A DNA stretch of 64,000 nucleotides from Brachybacterium sacelli (lineage in GTDB: Bacteria > Actinomycetota > Actinomycetes > Actinomycetales > Dermabacteraceae), in NCBI RefSeq assembly GCF_017876545.1, contig NZ_JAGIOD010000001.1:620001-684000 (forward strand). Reading direction: 5' to 3'. The notes beneath the pieces were generated by a model. The model ran no database searches. It was not told where the DNA came from and saw only the letters and a list, made by a program, of their open reading frames with translations. Both the position numbers and the translations under genes were made by a program. This document shows positions 36,806 to 45,624 of the stretch, piece by piece. Position 1 is the stretch's first letter; every line of letters begins with the position of its first letter.

Positions 36806-37654
36806 TCAGGTCTGCGCCGGTTCGGCCATCAGAGAGAACGCCCACGCGGGGTCATCCACCGTGAGGGTGTCGCAGCCCAGCTCCAGGGCACGGGCCAGCT
36901 CCTCCTCGGAGCGGGCCGTCCAGAGGTTGAGCTGGATGCCGAGTGCGCGAGTCCGCTCGACGTCTACCTGCCGTGCATCGGCGATCCGCACCCCGATCTG
37001 GGCGACGCCGAGATCCTCCGCGGTCTCGAAGAACTCCGGGGAGGTCGTCGTCGTGGTCAGCAGCAGCGGGATGCGCGGATCCGCCTCCCGCGCCGTCCGC
37101 AGTGCCTCCGGGTGGAAGGAGATGATCTGCGCCGGGGGCGACGGCGCGTCCCAGACGTCCTCGTCGAAGTACTCGACCAGGAGACGGACGACGCGCTCCG
37201 CGGCGCCCGGTGCCTTGATCTCCACCAGCAGCGGGACGCGGCTGCCCTCCGTGCGGACCGCGGCGTCGAGCACCTCGGTGAGGGTCGGGATGTGCTGGCC
37301 GCTGCCCACCAGCACCCGGTCCAGCTGAGCGCGGGTCAGGTCCGCGACGGCACCGGTGCGCAGCGGGGAGTCCTCCTGCGCGGTGCGGTCGAGGGTCGCG
37401 TCATGGATGACCGCGTCGGCCCCGTCGCTGCTGAGGTGCACATCGCACTCGAGCAGCTGGACGCCCTCGGCGACGGCCCGCCGGAAGGAGACCACGGTGT
37501 TCTCCGGCTCCACGGCCGCGGCCCCGCGGTGGCCGACCAGCGCAGGCAGACCGCCGTCCCTCGCAGAACTCCCGGACCCGCCGGTCGGAGGATTTCCGAC
37601 CCCGCGGGTCGGCCGCTTCCCGGCTTCGCCCGTCGCGCGGGCGGGGGCGCTCAC
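36806..37654 (-). CDS. glycerophosphodiester phosphodiesterase (UgpQ-like)
   Basis: 282 aa. After a proline/glycine-rich leader of about 38 residues comes the GDPD domain: VGHRGAAAVEPENTVVSF, ECDVHLSSDGADAVIHD and LLVEIK hold the catalytic and metal-binding residues. The GTG at 37654 overlaps the stop of the ABC binding-protein gene (GTGA), so translation is coupled and the enzyme most likely acts on what that transporter imports, i.e. glycerophosphodiesters. This resembles E. coli ugpBAEC-Q. It ends 30 bp from the convergent secreted-protein gene. Confidence 0.9.
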   Translation of the reverse strand: MSAPARATGEAGKRPTRGVGNPPTGGSGSSARDGGLPALVGHRGAAAVEPENTVVSFRRAVAEGVQLLECDVHLSSDGADAVIHDATLDRTAQEDSPLRTGAVADLTRAQLDRVLVGSGQHIPTLTEVLDAAVRTEGSRVPLLVEIKAPGAAERVVRLLVEYFDEDVWDAPSPPAQIISFHPEALRTAREADPRIPLLLTTTTTSPEFFETAEDLGVAQIGVRIADARQVDVERTRALGIQLNLWTARSEEELARALELGCDTLTVDDPAWAFSLMAEPAQT

Positions 37655-39045
37655 TTCCACCCCTGGAAGTCGACGGCCTCGTAGGCCTCGCGGTCCTCGT
37701 CGAGGCCTTCCTGCAGCTCGGCGGCCAGGGTGTCCAGGACCTCCTGCGCCGACGTGCCGTCGCCGTACACGCGACCCTGGGCGGCCCCGATCTCGGTGAC
37801 CCGACCGGCGTTCCAGTTGGTGTAGTCCGCGGTGCGGGCGTTCTCGAGCTGGTTGAGGGCCACCAGGTAGTTGGGGTTCTCGGCGACCAGGTCCTGGACG
37901 GCCTGGGTCTCCGCGGCGGCCTGGACGATCGGCACGTATCCGGTGCCGATGTGCCAGGCGGCGGACTGCTCGGGTCCCGCGAGGAAGCGGAACAGCTCGG
38001 CGCAGGCGTCCTGGCGCTCCTGGGACTCGGTGCGCACGATGGACAAGCCGGAACCGCCGGTCGGGACCTGCTTCTGCTCCCCCTCCTTCGAGAGCATGTA
38101 GGCCACTCCCACCTCGAACTTCCCGTCGGCCGCCACGGTCTGGCCGGTCAGGGCGGCGGTGGAACCGCGCCAGCCGGCGGTCACCCCGGACTGGAAATCG
38201 GTGCCTGCGTCCTTGGCGAGGTAGCCGAAGCCGTCGTCGTGGATGAACTTCCGCTGCCACTCGAGCCACTCGAGCCCGGCCTCGTCGTTGATGGTGACCT
38301 CGAAGTCCTCGTTCGAGTTCGCTCCGCCGAAGCCCCAGATGTCCGCCTGCCCGTGCCAGGCATCCGGGGAGAACGCCATCGCAGAGAGCGGGCGGCCCTC
38401 CACCTCGATCTTCGCCAGCTCGGGCGCGAACTCGGCGAGGTCCTCCCAGGTGCTGGGGCCCTCCTCGGGCAGGCCCGCTTCGAGGTAGCGCGTCTTGTTG
38501 AAGTAGAACAGCGGCGTCGAACGGGCGAAGGGCACCACGAACGTCTCGCCGCCGGCGATCCCCTCGTGGACGTAGTTCGGGATGTAGACGTCGGTGTTCC
38601 ACTCGTCGTCGAAGTAGCCGTCCAGCGGCGCGAGCGCGTCGGAGGTGTGGAACTGGAGCCACTGCATCTCGGGGAAGCAGACGATGTCCGGAACGGTGCG
38701 GGCCTGCAGCGAGGCGGTGAACTTCTGGACCAGGTCGTCGTACCCGCCCACGGATTCCGCGATCGCGACGATCTCGTCCTGGGACTCGTTGAACTCGGCG
38801 AACTGAGCGGTGACGACCTCGTAGATCTCCGCCGTGAAGGGCGCCCAGAACAGGATCGGGGTGCGGCCCTCGTACTCGGGCGGCAGCGTGAGGTCCGCCT
38901 GCGTGAAGCCCTCGCGGATGTTGCTCTCGGCACCGCCGCCCCCACCCAGGGGCGAGCCGCAGGCGGCCAGGCCGGCGGCGCCGGCACCGACCCCCATCGC
39001 GGCGAGCAGACCGCGACGGGAGAGAGGGGGGAGGGTAAGGGACAT
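37651..39045 (-). CDS. ABC transporter substrate-binding lipoprotein (UgpB-like)
   Basis: 464 aa extracellular solute-binding protein family 1. It has an N-terminal RR motif and a lipobox LAAC (C29), then a periplasmic-binding fold with PDIVCFPEMQWLQFH, VPFARSTPLFYFNK and TGGSGLSI segments like those of glycerol-3-phosphate binding proteins. The start at 39045 has GAGGAG eight bases upstream. Third gene of the minus-strand run permease-permease-binding protein-phosphodiesterase; the final GDPD gene makes glycerophosphodiesters the likely ligand (inference). Confidence 0.88.
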   Translation of the reverse strand: MSLTLPPLSRRGLLAAMGVGAGAAGLAACGSPLGGGGGAESNIREGFTQADLTLPPEYEGRTPILFWAPFTAEIYEVVTAQFAEFNESQDEIVAIAESVGGYDDLVQKFTASLQARTVPDIVCFPEMQWLQFHTSDALAPLDGYFDDEWNTDVYIPNYVHEGIAGGETFVVPFARSTPLFYFNKTRYLEAGLPEEGPSTWEDLAEFAPELAKIEVEGRPLSAMAFSPDAWHGQADIWGFGGANSNEDFEVTINDEAGLEWLEWQRKFIHDDGFGYLAKDAGTDFQSGVTAGWRGSTAALTGQTVAADGKFEVGVAYMLSKEGEQKQVPTGGSGLSIVRTESQERQDACAELFRFLAGPEQSAAWHIGTGYVPIVQAAAETQAVQDLVAENPNYLVALNQLENARTADYTNWNAGRVTEIGAAQGRVYGDGTSAQEVLDTLAAELQEGLDEDREAYEAVDFQGWK

Positions 39046-39203
39046 GGGGATCGCTCCTCGTGGTGGGGATGGTGCCGATCGGGTGGCGGGGCGGGTCGGG
39101 CGGTCGGGCAGGTCAGAGGGAAGGACGAGTCAGGCGCTCGTCCGGACAGGCGTGCTCGGGTGGCGGGCGGAGGAGGGTCGCCGGCCGTCGCCGGTCCTCG
39201 CCG

Positions 39204-40109
39204 TCATTTCATGGCCCCCGCGGCGAGGCCGCCGATGATCCGCTTCTGGGCCAGGAAGAAGAGGATCAGCATCGGCAGGGAGACGAAGACGGCGCCGGCC
39301 AGGATCACGCCCCAGTTGCTGTAGCCCTCCTGGCTGCGCAGGAACAGCAGCCCGATGGGCAGGGTGCGCATGGTGGAGGTGGAGGTGACGATCAGCGGCC
39401 AGACGTACTCGTTCCACTTGCCGACCATCACGATCAGCGTGGCGGTGAGGATCATCGGGCTCGACAGCGGCACCACGATGGTGAGCATGCGCCGGATGTG
39501 CCCTGCGCCGTCGATCTCCGCGGCCTGCAGGATGTCCTTGTCCAGGGTGCGCATGAACTGGTACAGCAGGAACATCGCGAAGGCGCTGGCGATGCCCGGC
39601 AGGATGATGCCCGCGTAGGAGTTCAGCCAGCCCAGGTTCGCCACGGTGATGTAGTTGACGATCAGCGTCACGTGGCCCGGCAGCATCAGCGAGGCGATGA
39701 TCAGCGCGAACGCGAACTTCTTGAACCGGAAGTCGACGAAGACGAACGCATAGGCGCACAGGATCGCCAGCGAGATCTCCAGGAAGGTCCCCACAGCGGT
39801 GGTGACGATCGAGTTGAGGAAGAAGCGGTCGAAGGGCGCGGAATTCCACGCCTCGACGAAGTTGTCCACCGTCAGCGAGGTCGGGATCCACTGCAGAGGC
39901 CAGGAGTAGATGTCCCCGTGCGGCTTCAGCGAGGAGGAGAACAGCCAGAACAGCGGGATGAGGAACACCGCGAGGGTGGTGAGCACCCCGGCGATGAGCA
40001 GGCCGGTCATCCAGGCCGGCCGACGGGGGCCGCGGCGGCGACCGCGGTTGATGCCGGGTCCGTCGGCCGCCTCGGAGGCCTTCCGGGAATTCAGGGTCAG
40101 GGCACTCAT
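39204..40109 (-). CDS. ABC sugar/glycerophosphodiester permease (UgpE/MalG-like)
   Basis: 301 aa membrane component of a CUT1-type importer with six helices. The EAA loop with DGAG (AAEIDGAGHIRRMLTIVVPL) that contacts the ATPase is intact. Its ATG overlaps the stop codon of the preceding permease gene (ATGA), showing translational coupling. No ATP-binding subunit gene is in the window, so a multitasking MsmK/UgpC-like ATPase must be supplied from elsewhere. Confidence 0.9.
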   Translation of the reverse strand: MSALTLNSRKASEAADGPGINRGRRRGPRRPAWMTGLLIAGVLTTLAVFLIPLFWLFSSSLKPHGDIYSWPLQWIPTSLTVDNFVEAWNSAPFDRFFLNSIVTTAVGTFLEISLAILCAYAFVFVDFRFKKFAFALIIASLMLPGHVTLIVNYITVANLGWLNSYAGIILPGIASAFAMFLLYQFMRTLDKDILQAAEIDGAGHIRRMLTIVVPLSSPMILTATLIVMVGKWNEYVWPLIVTSTSTMRTLPIGLLFLRSQEGYSNWGVILAGAVFVSLPMLILFFLAQKRIIGGLAAGAMK

Positions 40110-41140
40110 GAGTCGTAGTTGACCTTCCTGTCGCCGACGCGGACCTGCAGGTACGTGATGGCCAGCAGGATCAAGAGCAGCACCGTGGCGGCCGCCGACG
40201 CGGTGCCGATGTCGAACTTCTGGAAGGCCTCCTCGTAGACCATCCAGCTCAGCGTGCTGGAGGAGACCCCGGGACCGCCGCTGGTCATGATCGAGATGAT
40301 GTCGAAGGCCTGCGCGGCGGAGATGATCCCGGTGATCGAGAGGAAGAACATGATCGGGCTCAGCAGCGGCAGGGTCAGGTGGCGCAGCAGCTTCCCGCCG
40401 TGCGCCCCGTCGAGCGCCGCCGCCTCGTAGAGGTCCTTGGGGAGGTCGAGGATCGCGGTGTAGCAGATGACTGTGACGAAGCCGAGACGCTGCCAGGTGT
40501 AGGCGATCGTGATCGCCCACAGCGACCAGTCCGAGGTGGTGGTCCAGTCCGGGGAGCTCGCGCCGACCAGGGAGAACAGCCAGCGGGAGAGGCCGTAGTT
40601 GGGGTCGAACATGAACAGCCACAGGATGCCGACGGCCGCGCCGGGGAGCATGTGCGGGGCGAAGGCCATGGTCTGGGCGAATCCCGTCAGCGGCACCTTG
40701 GTGGCCAGCAGGCTGCCCAGCAGGAGCCCGCCGACGATCGAACCGACGACGCTCACCCCGGTGAAGACGAGAGTGTTCAGCAGCACCTGACCGAAGCTCG
40801 GGTCGGTGAACAGATCGAGGTAGTTCTCCAGCCCGACGAACTCCGGGCTCGGCGCCACGAAGTCCCACTCCATGAAGCTGAGCCCGATGTTGTAGAGGGC
40901 CGGGTAGTAGGAGAAGACGATGATCGCGATCAGGTTCGGGGCGATCAGCGCCCCGAACAGCAGCGCGTCGCGACGCCGACGACGGCGTCGCTGCCCGGAG
41001 GTGCGAGGACGGAGCGCTGCAGGGCTCCGGCCGGGCGACCCGGGCGTCGAGGAACTCGGACCCGCGGAGCCGCCGGTCGCCTCGGCCCCGCGCGGGGCCG
41101 AGGGTCCCGGATCGGGGTGCGGTCGGACGGCGAGTGACAT
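40106..41140 (-). CDS. ABC sugar/glycerophosphodiester permease (UgpA/MalF-like)
   Basis: 344 aa; a proline/arginine-rich cytosolic leader of about 55 residues precedes six helices. The EAA loop AAALDGAHGGKLLRHLTLPL is present. First gene of the ABC operon. The ATG at 41140 lies inside a LacI-type palindrome (41140-41153), whose GGGAG also acts as Shine-Dalgarno, so repressor binding would sit right on the translation start. Confidence 0.9.
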   Translation of the reverse strand: MSLAVRPHPDPGPSAPRGAEATGGSAGPSSSTPGSPGRSPAALRPRTSGQRRRRRRRDALLFGALIAPNLIAIIVFSYYPALYNIGLSFMEWDFVAPSPEFVGLENYLDLFTDPSFGQVLLNTLVFTGVSVVGSIVGGLLLGSLLATKVPLTGFAQTMAFAPHMLPGAAVGILWLFMFDPNYGLSRWLFSLVGASSPDWTTTSDWSLWAITIAYTWQRLGFVTVICYTAILDLPKDLYEAAALDGAHGGKLLRHLTLPLLSPIMFFLSITGIISAAQAFDIISIMTSGGPGVSSSTLSWMVYEEAFQKFDIGTASAAATVLLLILLAITYLQVRVGDRKVNYDS

Positions 41141-41153
41141 GGGAGCGCTCCCA
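41140..41153. promoter_or_regulatory. LacI-family operator O1 at permease start
   Basis: TGGGAGCGCTCCCA, a perfect 14-bp palindrome of the LacI/GalR type with central CG, overlaps the start codon of the first permease gene. The same core recurs at 41345-41360. Confidence 0.8.
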
Positions 41154-41636
41154 GCTTCCTGGTCGGCGGGGCAGGCCCGGGGACCGGACGTGCAGGACGG
41201 AAGTAGCGGCGGCGAGGCCTCCCGGGGCTGCGCGGAGCGGCCCTCGGCGTCCTCGACCGACCACACCGTATGGACGCCACGACGCCCGCGCCACCAGCAG
41301 GAACGCGCGGGTGAACCCGTCGTGAACACCCCCTGTCACCGCAGGTGGGAGCGCTCCCACGCGAGTCGACGGCCGCCGCGAGCGGCAGAGGGAGGGCCCG
41401 ATCGGGACCCGGTCCACCCACCGTTCATCGAGATGTCCGGAACTGTTCCGCGACCACGCGGGCCGGGCGCGACGGGCCGCACCCAGGCTTCATCCACCAG
41501 TTACCCATACGCCCTGGCGGACATCCCGCGCCGCGCTACCCTGCGCTGAAGACGCGGGCCGCCGCGCGGGCTCGAGGAGGAGCCCGCCCCCGGAGGTCCC
41601 GATCAACCGACCCGACCCCAGGGAAGAGCGCGGATC
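41154..41636. other. divergent promoter region of ABC operon and LacI gene
   Basis: No gene is seen in these roughly 480 bases. Besides the operator at 41345-41360 the region must contain the promoter of the minus-strand ABC operon and that of the plus-strand lacI-type gene. No convincing -35/-10 pair could be fixed by eye. Confidence 0.5.
41345..41360. promoter_or_regulatory. LacI-family operator O2
   Basis: GTGGGAGCGCTCCCAC, a perfect 16-bp palindrome containing the O1 core, about 205 bp from O1 and 290 bp before the LacI start. The pair could support DNA looping by a tetrameric or paired-dimer repressor. Confidence 0.8.
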
Positions 41637-42695
41637 ATGACCAGACCACCGACGATGGAGGACGTGGCCCGCGCGGCCGGCGTCTCGCGCTCCACGGTCT
41701 CCCGCGTGTTCCAGGGCGGCGGCGAGCGAGTCTCCCCCGACGCGATGATCGAGGTGCACGAGGCCGCCGAACGCCTGGGGTACGTGCACAACCTGGTCGC
41801 GAGCGGACTCGCGACGCGGCACGGACGTCAGCTCGGACTGCTGATCCGGGACGCCACCAACCCCGCCTACGGGCACCTCCACGCAGAGATGAACCGCGCC
41901 GTGGAAGCCGCGGGCCGCACACTGATCTCCGTCACGGCCTTCCGCCACGACTACGGCACCGCCGAGGTCGAGGGGTTGAACCGCCTCCGGGGCCAGCGGG
42001 TCGCCGGCATCTTCGTCGGCACCGGGGTGACCGCCGCCGAGGACCTCGTCGAGGCCGTCTCCGCCGTCCCGCTGATGATCGTCGGCCGCCCCAATGACCA
42101 CCCCTTGATCGAGTCCGTGAGCTACGACGAGCGCTCCCATGGCCGCATGGTTGCCGAGCAGCTCGCGGCGGCGGGCCACCGGCGGATCGCGGTGCTGAAC
42201 GCTCCCCTGCTCTACTCGCGCGTGTTCGCGCTGCGGATGCGCAGCCTGCGCGAGCGCTGCCACGAGCTGGGGGTGGAGACCCGTGAGGTGGAGCTGCTGC
42301 CCGTGGAACAGGGGGTCGTGCGAGCGCTCGACGCAGCCCGGGAGGAGCATCTGACCTGCATCGCCTGCCCTGTGGACTACGTGGCGCTGGATCTGCTTCG
42401 TGCCGCGGCCGAGCGCGGGGTGCGGGTGCCCGAGGACGTGAGCACCGTGGGCTTCGACGGGATGGGCGACGGCCTGGACCTCCTCGGCCTGGCCACCGTG
42501 CGCCTGCCCATCGCGGAGGTCGCCCACGAGGCGGTGGCCCGGATGGGCGATCTGCTGGTCAGGGCGCAGGAGTCCCCCAAGGGGCCACCCGCACCGCTGA
42601 CGGACGCCTCTCCGAGCGCACGTCACGCCGTGCACGCCGGGCAGTTCCTGCCGGGCCGCACCCTGGGGCCGCCGGCCGAGCATCGGCGAGGCTGA
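41637..42695 (+). CDS. LacI-family transcriptional regulator
   Basis: 352 aa repressor: LacI helix-turn-helix at residues 7-28 (MEDVARAAGVSRSTVSRVFQGG), hinge helix LATRHG, then a periplasmic-binding-like effector domain with LGLLIRDATNPAYG and the late VSTVGFDGMG segment. GGGAAGAG precedes the ATG. It is divergent from the glycerophosphodiester ABC operon and the two identical-core palindromes between them are its probable operators. The inducer is likely a glycerophosphodiester or glycerol-3-phosphate (inference). Convergent with a LysR gene 17 bp downstream. Confidence 0.92.
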   Translation: MTRPPTMEDVARAAGVSRSTVSRVFQGGGERVSPDAMIEVHEAAERLGYVHNLVASGLATRHGRQLGLLIRDATNPAYGHLHAEMNRAVEAAGRTLISVTAFRHDYGTAEVEGLNRLRGQRVAGIFVGTGVTAAEDLVEAVSAVPLMIVGRPNDHPLIESVSYDERSHGRMVAEQLAAAGHRRIAVLNAPLLYSRVFALRMRSLRERCHELGVETREVELLPVEQGVVRALDAAREEHLTCIACPVDYVALDLLRAAAERGVRVPEDVSTVGFDGMGDGLDLLGLATVRLPIAEVAHEAVARMGDLLVRAQESPKGPPAPLTDASPSARHAVHAGQFLPGRTLGPPAEHRRG

Positions 42696-42712
42696 GGGGG
42701 TCGACCGGCGAC

Positions 42713-43633
42713 TCACCGGTCGAGTCGCAGCACCCCCGGCAGCTCGGTGCGCAGGACGGTCTCGAACACCAGCTCCCGCATAGCCTCGGCCGCGGCCGAG
42801 AGCTGCACCCCGCTGCGGTAGGCGAGATTCACGGTGCGGTCGAGCTCGGGGTCCACCAGTCTCGAGGAACGCAGCCCGGGGCGGTCCACCACCACCATCG
42901 CCGGGACCACCGCCACCCCGATCCCCCGCTCGACGAATCGCAGCACCGCGTCCATCTCCGCCCCCTCGACGGCGATCGCGGCGCGCAGACCACGGGACGC
43001 GAAGGCGCGGTCGGTCGCCGCTCGCAGGTCGTAGCTGCGGTTGAAGGCGACCTGCGGGACCTCGGCCAGCTCGGCCAGGGTGATCTCCTCGGGGACCAGC
43101 GGTGCCCGCGCGGCTGCGGAGGCCACGACCAGGCCCTCCCGCAGCAGCGGCACGAGCTCCGCCCCCTCCGCCTCGAGCGCGTCCTCCCGGGTGATGGCGA
43201 CGGCGAGATCGACCTCGCCCTCCTGCAGCTGCCGCATGAGCGCGAGCGTGCCCGCCTCGACGACCTGCAGCTCCACCTCGGGATGGCGAGCGGAGTACTC
43301 GGCGAGCACGTCGGCCACCAGCGAGACGCACAGGGTGGGCGGCGCGCCGAGCCGCACCCGTCCCCGGCGGAGCCCGGCGAGCTCGTCGAGCTCGAGCCGT
43401 GCGCTCTCCGCGTCGGCGAGCATTCGCCGCGCGATCGGCAGCAGAGCCCGGCCCGCCTCCGTCACCACCGCCCCGCGATGACCGCGCTCCAGCAGAGGGG
43501 TGCCGACGTCCGTCTCGAGCGTCGCGATCTGCCGGGAGAGCGACGGCTGGGTCAGGAACAGCTCCTGGGCCGCCCGGGTGAAGGTGCCCCGTCGGACGAC
43601 CGCCTCGAAGGAGCGCAGGTGCTCGAGCCTCAT
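42713..43633 (-). CDS. LysR-type transcriptional regulator
   Basis: 306 aa: N-terminal winged HTH (MRLEHLRSFEAVVRRGTFTR, TQPSLSRQIATLE) and a substrate-binding domain with the usual RVRLGAPPTL opening. The ATG at 43633 fits the family N-terminus. It is divergent from a flavoprotein gene starting at 43725, and a 17-bp dyad (43651-43667) in the gap is a good candidate binding site, so it probably controls that gene and itself. Confidence 0.9.
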   Translation of the reverse strand: MRLEHLRSFEAVVRRGTFTRAAQELFLTQPSLSRQIATLETDVGTPLLERGHRGAVVTEAGRALLPIARRMLADAESARLELDELAGLRRGRVRLGAPPTLCVSLVADVLAEYSARHPEVELQVVEAGTLALMRQLQEGEVDLAVAITREDALEAEGAELVPLLREGLVVASAAARAPLVPEEITLAELAEVPQVAFNRSYDLRAATDRAFASRGLRAAIAVEGAEMDAVLRFVERGIGVAVVPAMVVVDRPGLRSSRLVDPELDRTVNLAYRSGVQLSAAAEAMRELVFETVLRTELPGVLRLDR

Positions 43634-43650
43634 GCCCCCACCCTAGCGAC

Positions 43651-43667
43651 CATGCAGTCATTGCATG
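43651..43667. promoter_or_regulatory. LysR-type binding dyad
   Basis: CATGCAGTCATTGCATG has six-base perfect arms around five bases and contains the T-N11-A pattern of LysR sites. It lies between the divergent LysR and flavoprotein genes. Confidence 0.65.
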
Positions 43668-43724
43668 AAGAGGACCCAGAATTGCTATTGGCCGTATCTC
43701 CGCAGGTCCGCCTACCGTGGAGGC

Positions 43725-45473
43725 ATGAGCAACGACGCATCGCACGAACGGCTGATCTCCACCTCCGTCCTCGTCATCGGCACCGGCGGCGCCGGTCTGC
43801 GCGCCTCGATCGAGCTCGCGGAGCGCGGCGTGCAGGTGCTGACCGTCGGCAAGCGCCGCACGCACGACGCCCACACCACCCTCGCCGCCGGCGGCATCAA
43901 CGCCGCCCTCGGCACCATGGACGCCGAGGACTCGTGGCAGCAGCACGCCGCGGACACCCTGCGAGAGTCCTACTTCCTGGCCGAGCCCGAGATCGTCGAG
44001 ACGGTCACGAAGAACGCCGAGCGCGGCATCGAGGACCTGGTCCGCTGGGGGATGCCCTTCGCCCGGGAGGAGGACGGCCGCCTCTCCCAGCGCTTCTTCG
44101 GCGCGCACACGTACCGGCGCACCTGCTACGCCGGCGACTACACGGGCCTGGAGATCCAGCGCACCCTGATGCGCCGAGCCGCCGAGCTGGACGTGCCGAT
44201 CATCGACACCGTCTACATCACCCGGCTGCTGGTGGCCGACGGCACGATCTTCGGCGCCTACGGCTTCGACATCGTCACCGGCCAGGGCGTGCAGATCCAG
44301 GCCGACGCGGTGATCCTCGCCGCCGGTGGCCACACCCGCATCTGGCGCGTGACCTCCTCGCGGCGCGACGAGAACACCGGCGACTCCTTCCGCCTCGCCG
44401 CCCTGGCCGGCGGCCGGATCCGCGACGCCGAGCTCGTCCAGTTCCACCCCTCCGGCCTGCTCGAGCCCGACGACGCCGCCGGCACGCTGGTCTCCGAGGC
44501 GGCCCGTGGTGAGGGCGGCGTGCTGCGCAACGCCCTCGGCGAGCGGTTCATGGAGCGATACGACGCCGAACGGCTGGAGCTGTCCACCCGCGACCGGGTG
44601 GCGCTGGCCAACTACACCGAGATCACAGAGGGTCGCGGCACCGAGCACGGCGGCGTGCTCCTCGACGTCTCCCACCTGCCGCGCGAGCAGATCCTCGCCA
44701 AGCTCCCGCGCGTCTACCGCACCCTGATCGACCTGCAGATGCTCGACATCTCCACCACCCCCGTCGAGGTCGCGCCCACGGCGCACTACTCCATGGGCGG
44801 CGTGTGGGTGCAGGCGGCGGACCACGGCACCGGGGTCGCAGGGCTCTACGCGATCGGCGAGGCCTCCTCCGGCCTGCACGGCGCGAACCGGCTCGGCGGC
44901 AACTCCCTCATCGAGCTGCTGGTCTACGGCCGGATCACCGGGCAGGCCGCCGCCGAGTTCGCGTCCGGCCGCACCCTGGTGCGGCGCGATCCGGGCGCCG
45001 TCCAGGAGGCCCGCGAGGAGCAGGCCGCGCTGCTCGGCGGCGGGGGCATCGAGGTGCCGCGCCGGCTGCAGCGCGAGGTCCGTGACGTGATGACCGCGCA
45101 CGCGGGCGTGGTGAGGGACGAGGAGGGCCTGCAGGCCGGCCTCGAGAAGATCGCTGCGATCGAAGAGCGGGCAGGCCACGTCACCGCGCACCCCGACGTG
45201 GCCGGGTTCGACGATCTCGCCCACGCCTTCGACCTCAAGGGCTCCCTCCTCGCCGCACGCGCCACGCTCGAGTGCGCCCTGGAGCGCCGCGAGACCCGCG
45301 GCTGCCACAACCGCGCGGACTTCCCGGAGCAGGATCCCCGGCTGCGCGGTTCGATGGTGTGGACCCCGGACGGCGGTGTCGCCTTCGAACCGCTGCCCGA
45401 GATCCCGGAGGAGATCCGCGCCCTGGCCGAACAGCGCCTGGATGACTCCCCGCGGGGCAAGCTCGTCGAGTGA
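43725..45473 (+). CDS. FAD-dependent fumarate reductase/succinate dehydrogenase-type flavoprotein
   Basis: 582 aa flavoprotein of the SdhA/FrdA/NadB superfamily. FAD-binding VLVIGTGGAGLRASIELAE is at the N-terminus; THDAHTTLAAGGINAALG, RFFGAHTYRRTCYAGDYTG, the active-site HPSGL and SEAARGEGG segments and MGGVWV follow in family order. GGAGGC precedes the ATG at 43725. There is no iron-sulfur or membrane subunit gene next to it, and no nad genes, so it may act as a soluble oxidase/reductase (aspartate, fumarate or another dicarboxylate). Controlled, by inference, by the divergent LysR. Confidence 0.85.
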   Translation: MSNDASHERLISTSVLVIGTGGAGLRASIELAERGVQVLTVGKRRTHDAHTTLAAGGINAALGTMDAEDSWQQHAADTLRESYFLAEPEIVETVTKNAERGIEDLVRWGMPFAREEDGRLSQRFFGAHTYRRTCYAGDYTGLEIQRTLMRRAAELDVPIIDTVYITRLLVADGTIFGAYGFDIVTGQGVQIQADAVILAAGGHTRIWRVTSSRRDENTGDSFRLAALAGGRIRDAELVQFHPSGLLEPDDAAGTLVSEAARGEGGVLRNALGERFMERYDAERLELSTRDRVALANYTEITEGRGTEHGGVLLDVSHLPREQILAKLPRVYRTLIDLQMLDISTTPVEVAPTAHYSMGGVWVQAADHGTGVAGLYAIGEASSGLHGANRLGGNSLIELLVYGRITGQAAAEFASGRTLVRRDPGAVQEAREEQAALLGGGGIEVPRRLQREVRDVMTAHAGVVRDEEGLQAGLEKIAAIEERAGHVTAHPDVAGFDDLAHAFDLKGSLLAARATLECALERRETRGCHNRADFPEQDPRLRGSMVWTPDGGVAFEPLPEIPEEIRALAEQRLDDSPRGKLVE

Positions 45474-45624
45474 CACCGGTCGACCAGTCACCGGGCCGGT
45501 CGGCACCGCGTGGGTGGATTCCGGCCCGTCGGGCACGGTCCGGAGCGCACCCGGGCTCTGGACACGCGGGAGCCGTTCCGAGATGCTGAGCGGGCAGGTC
45601 CCTGCCGCGACGAGGAGGCACCCG

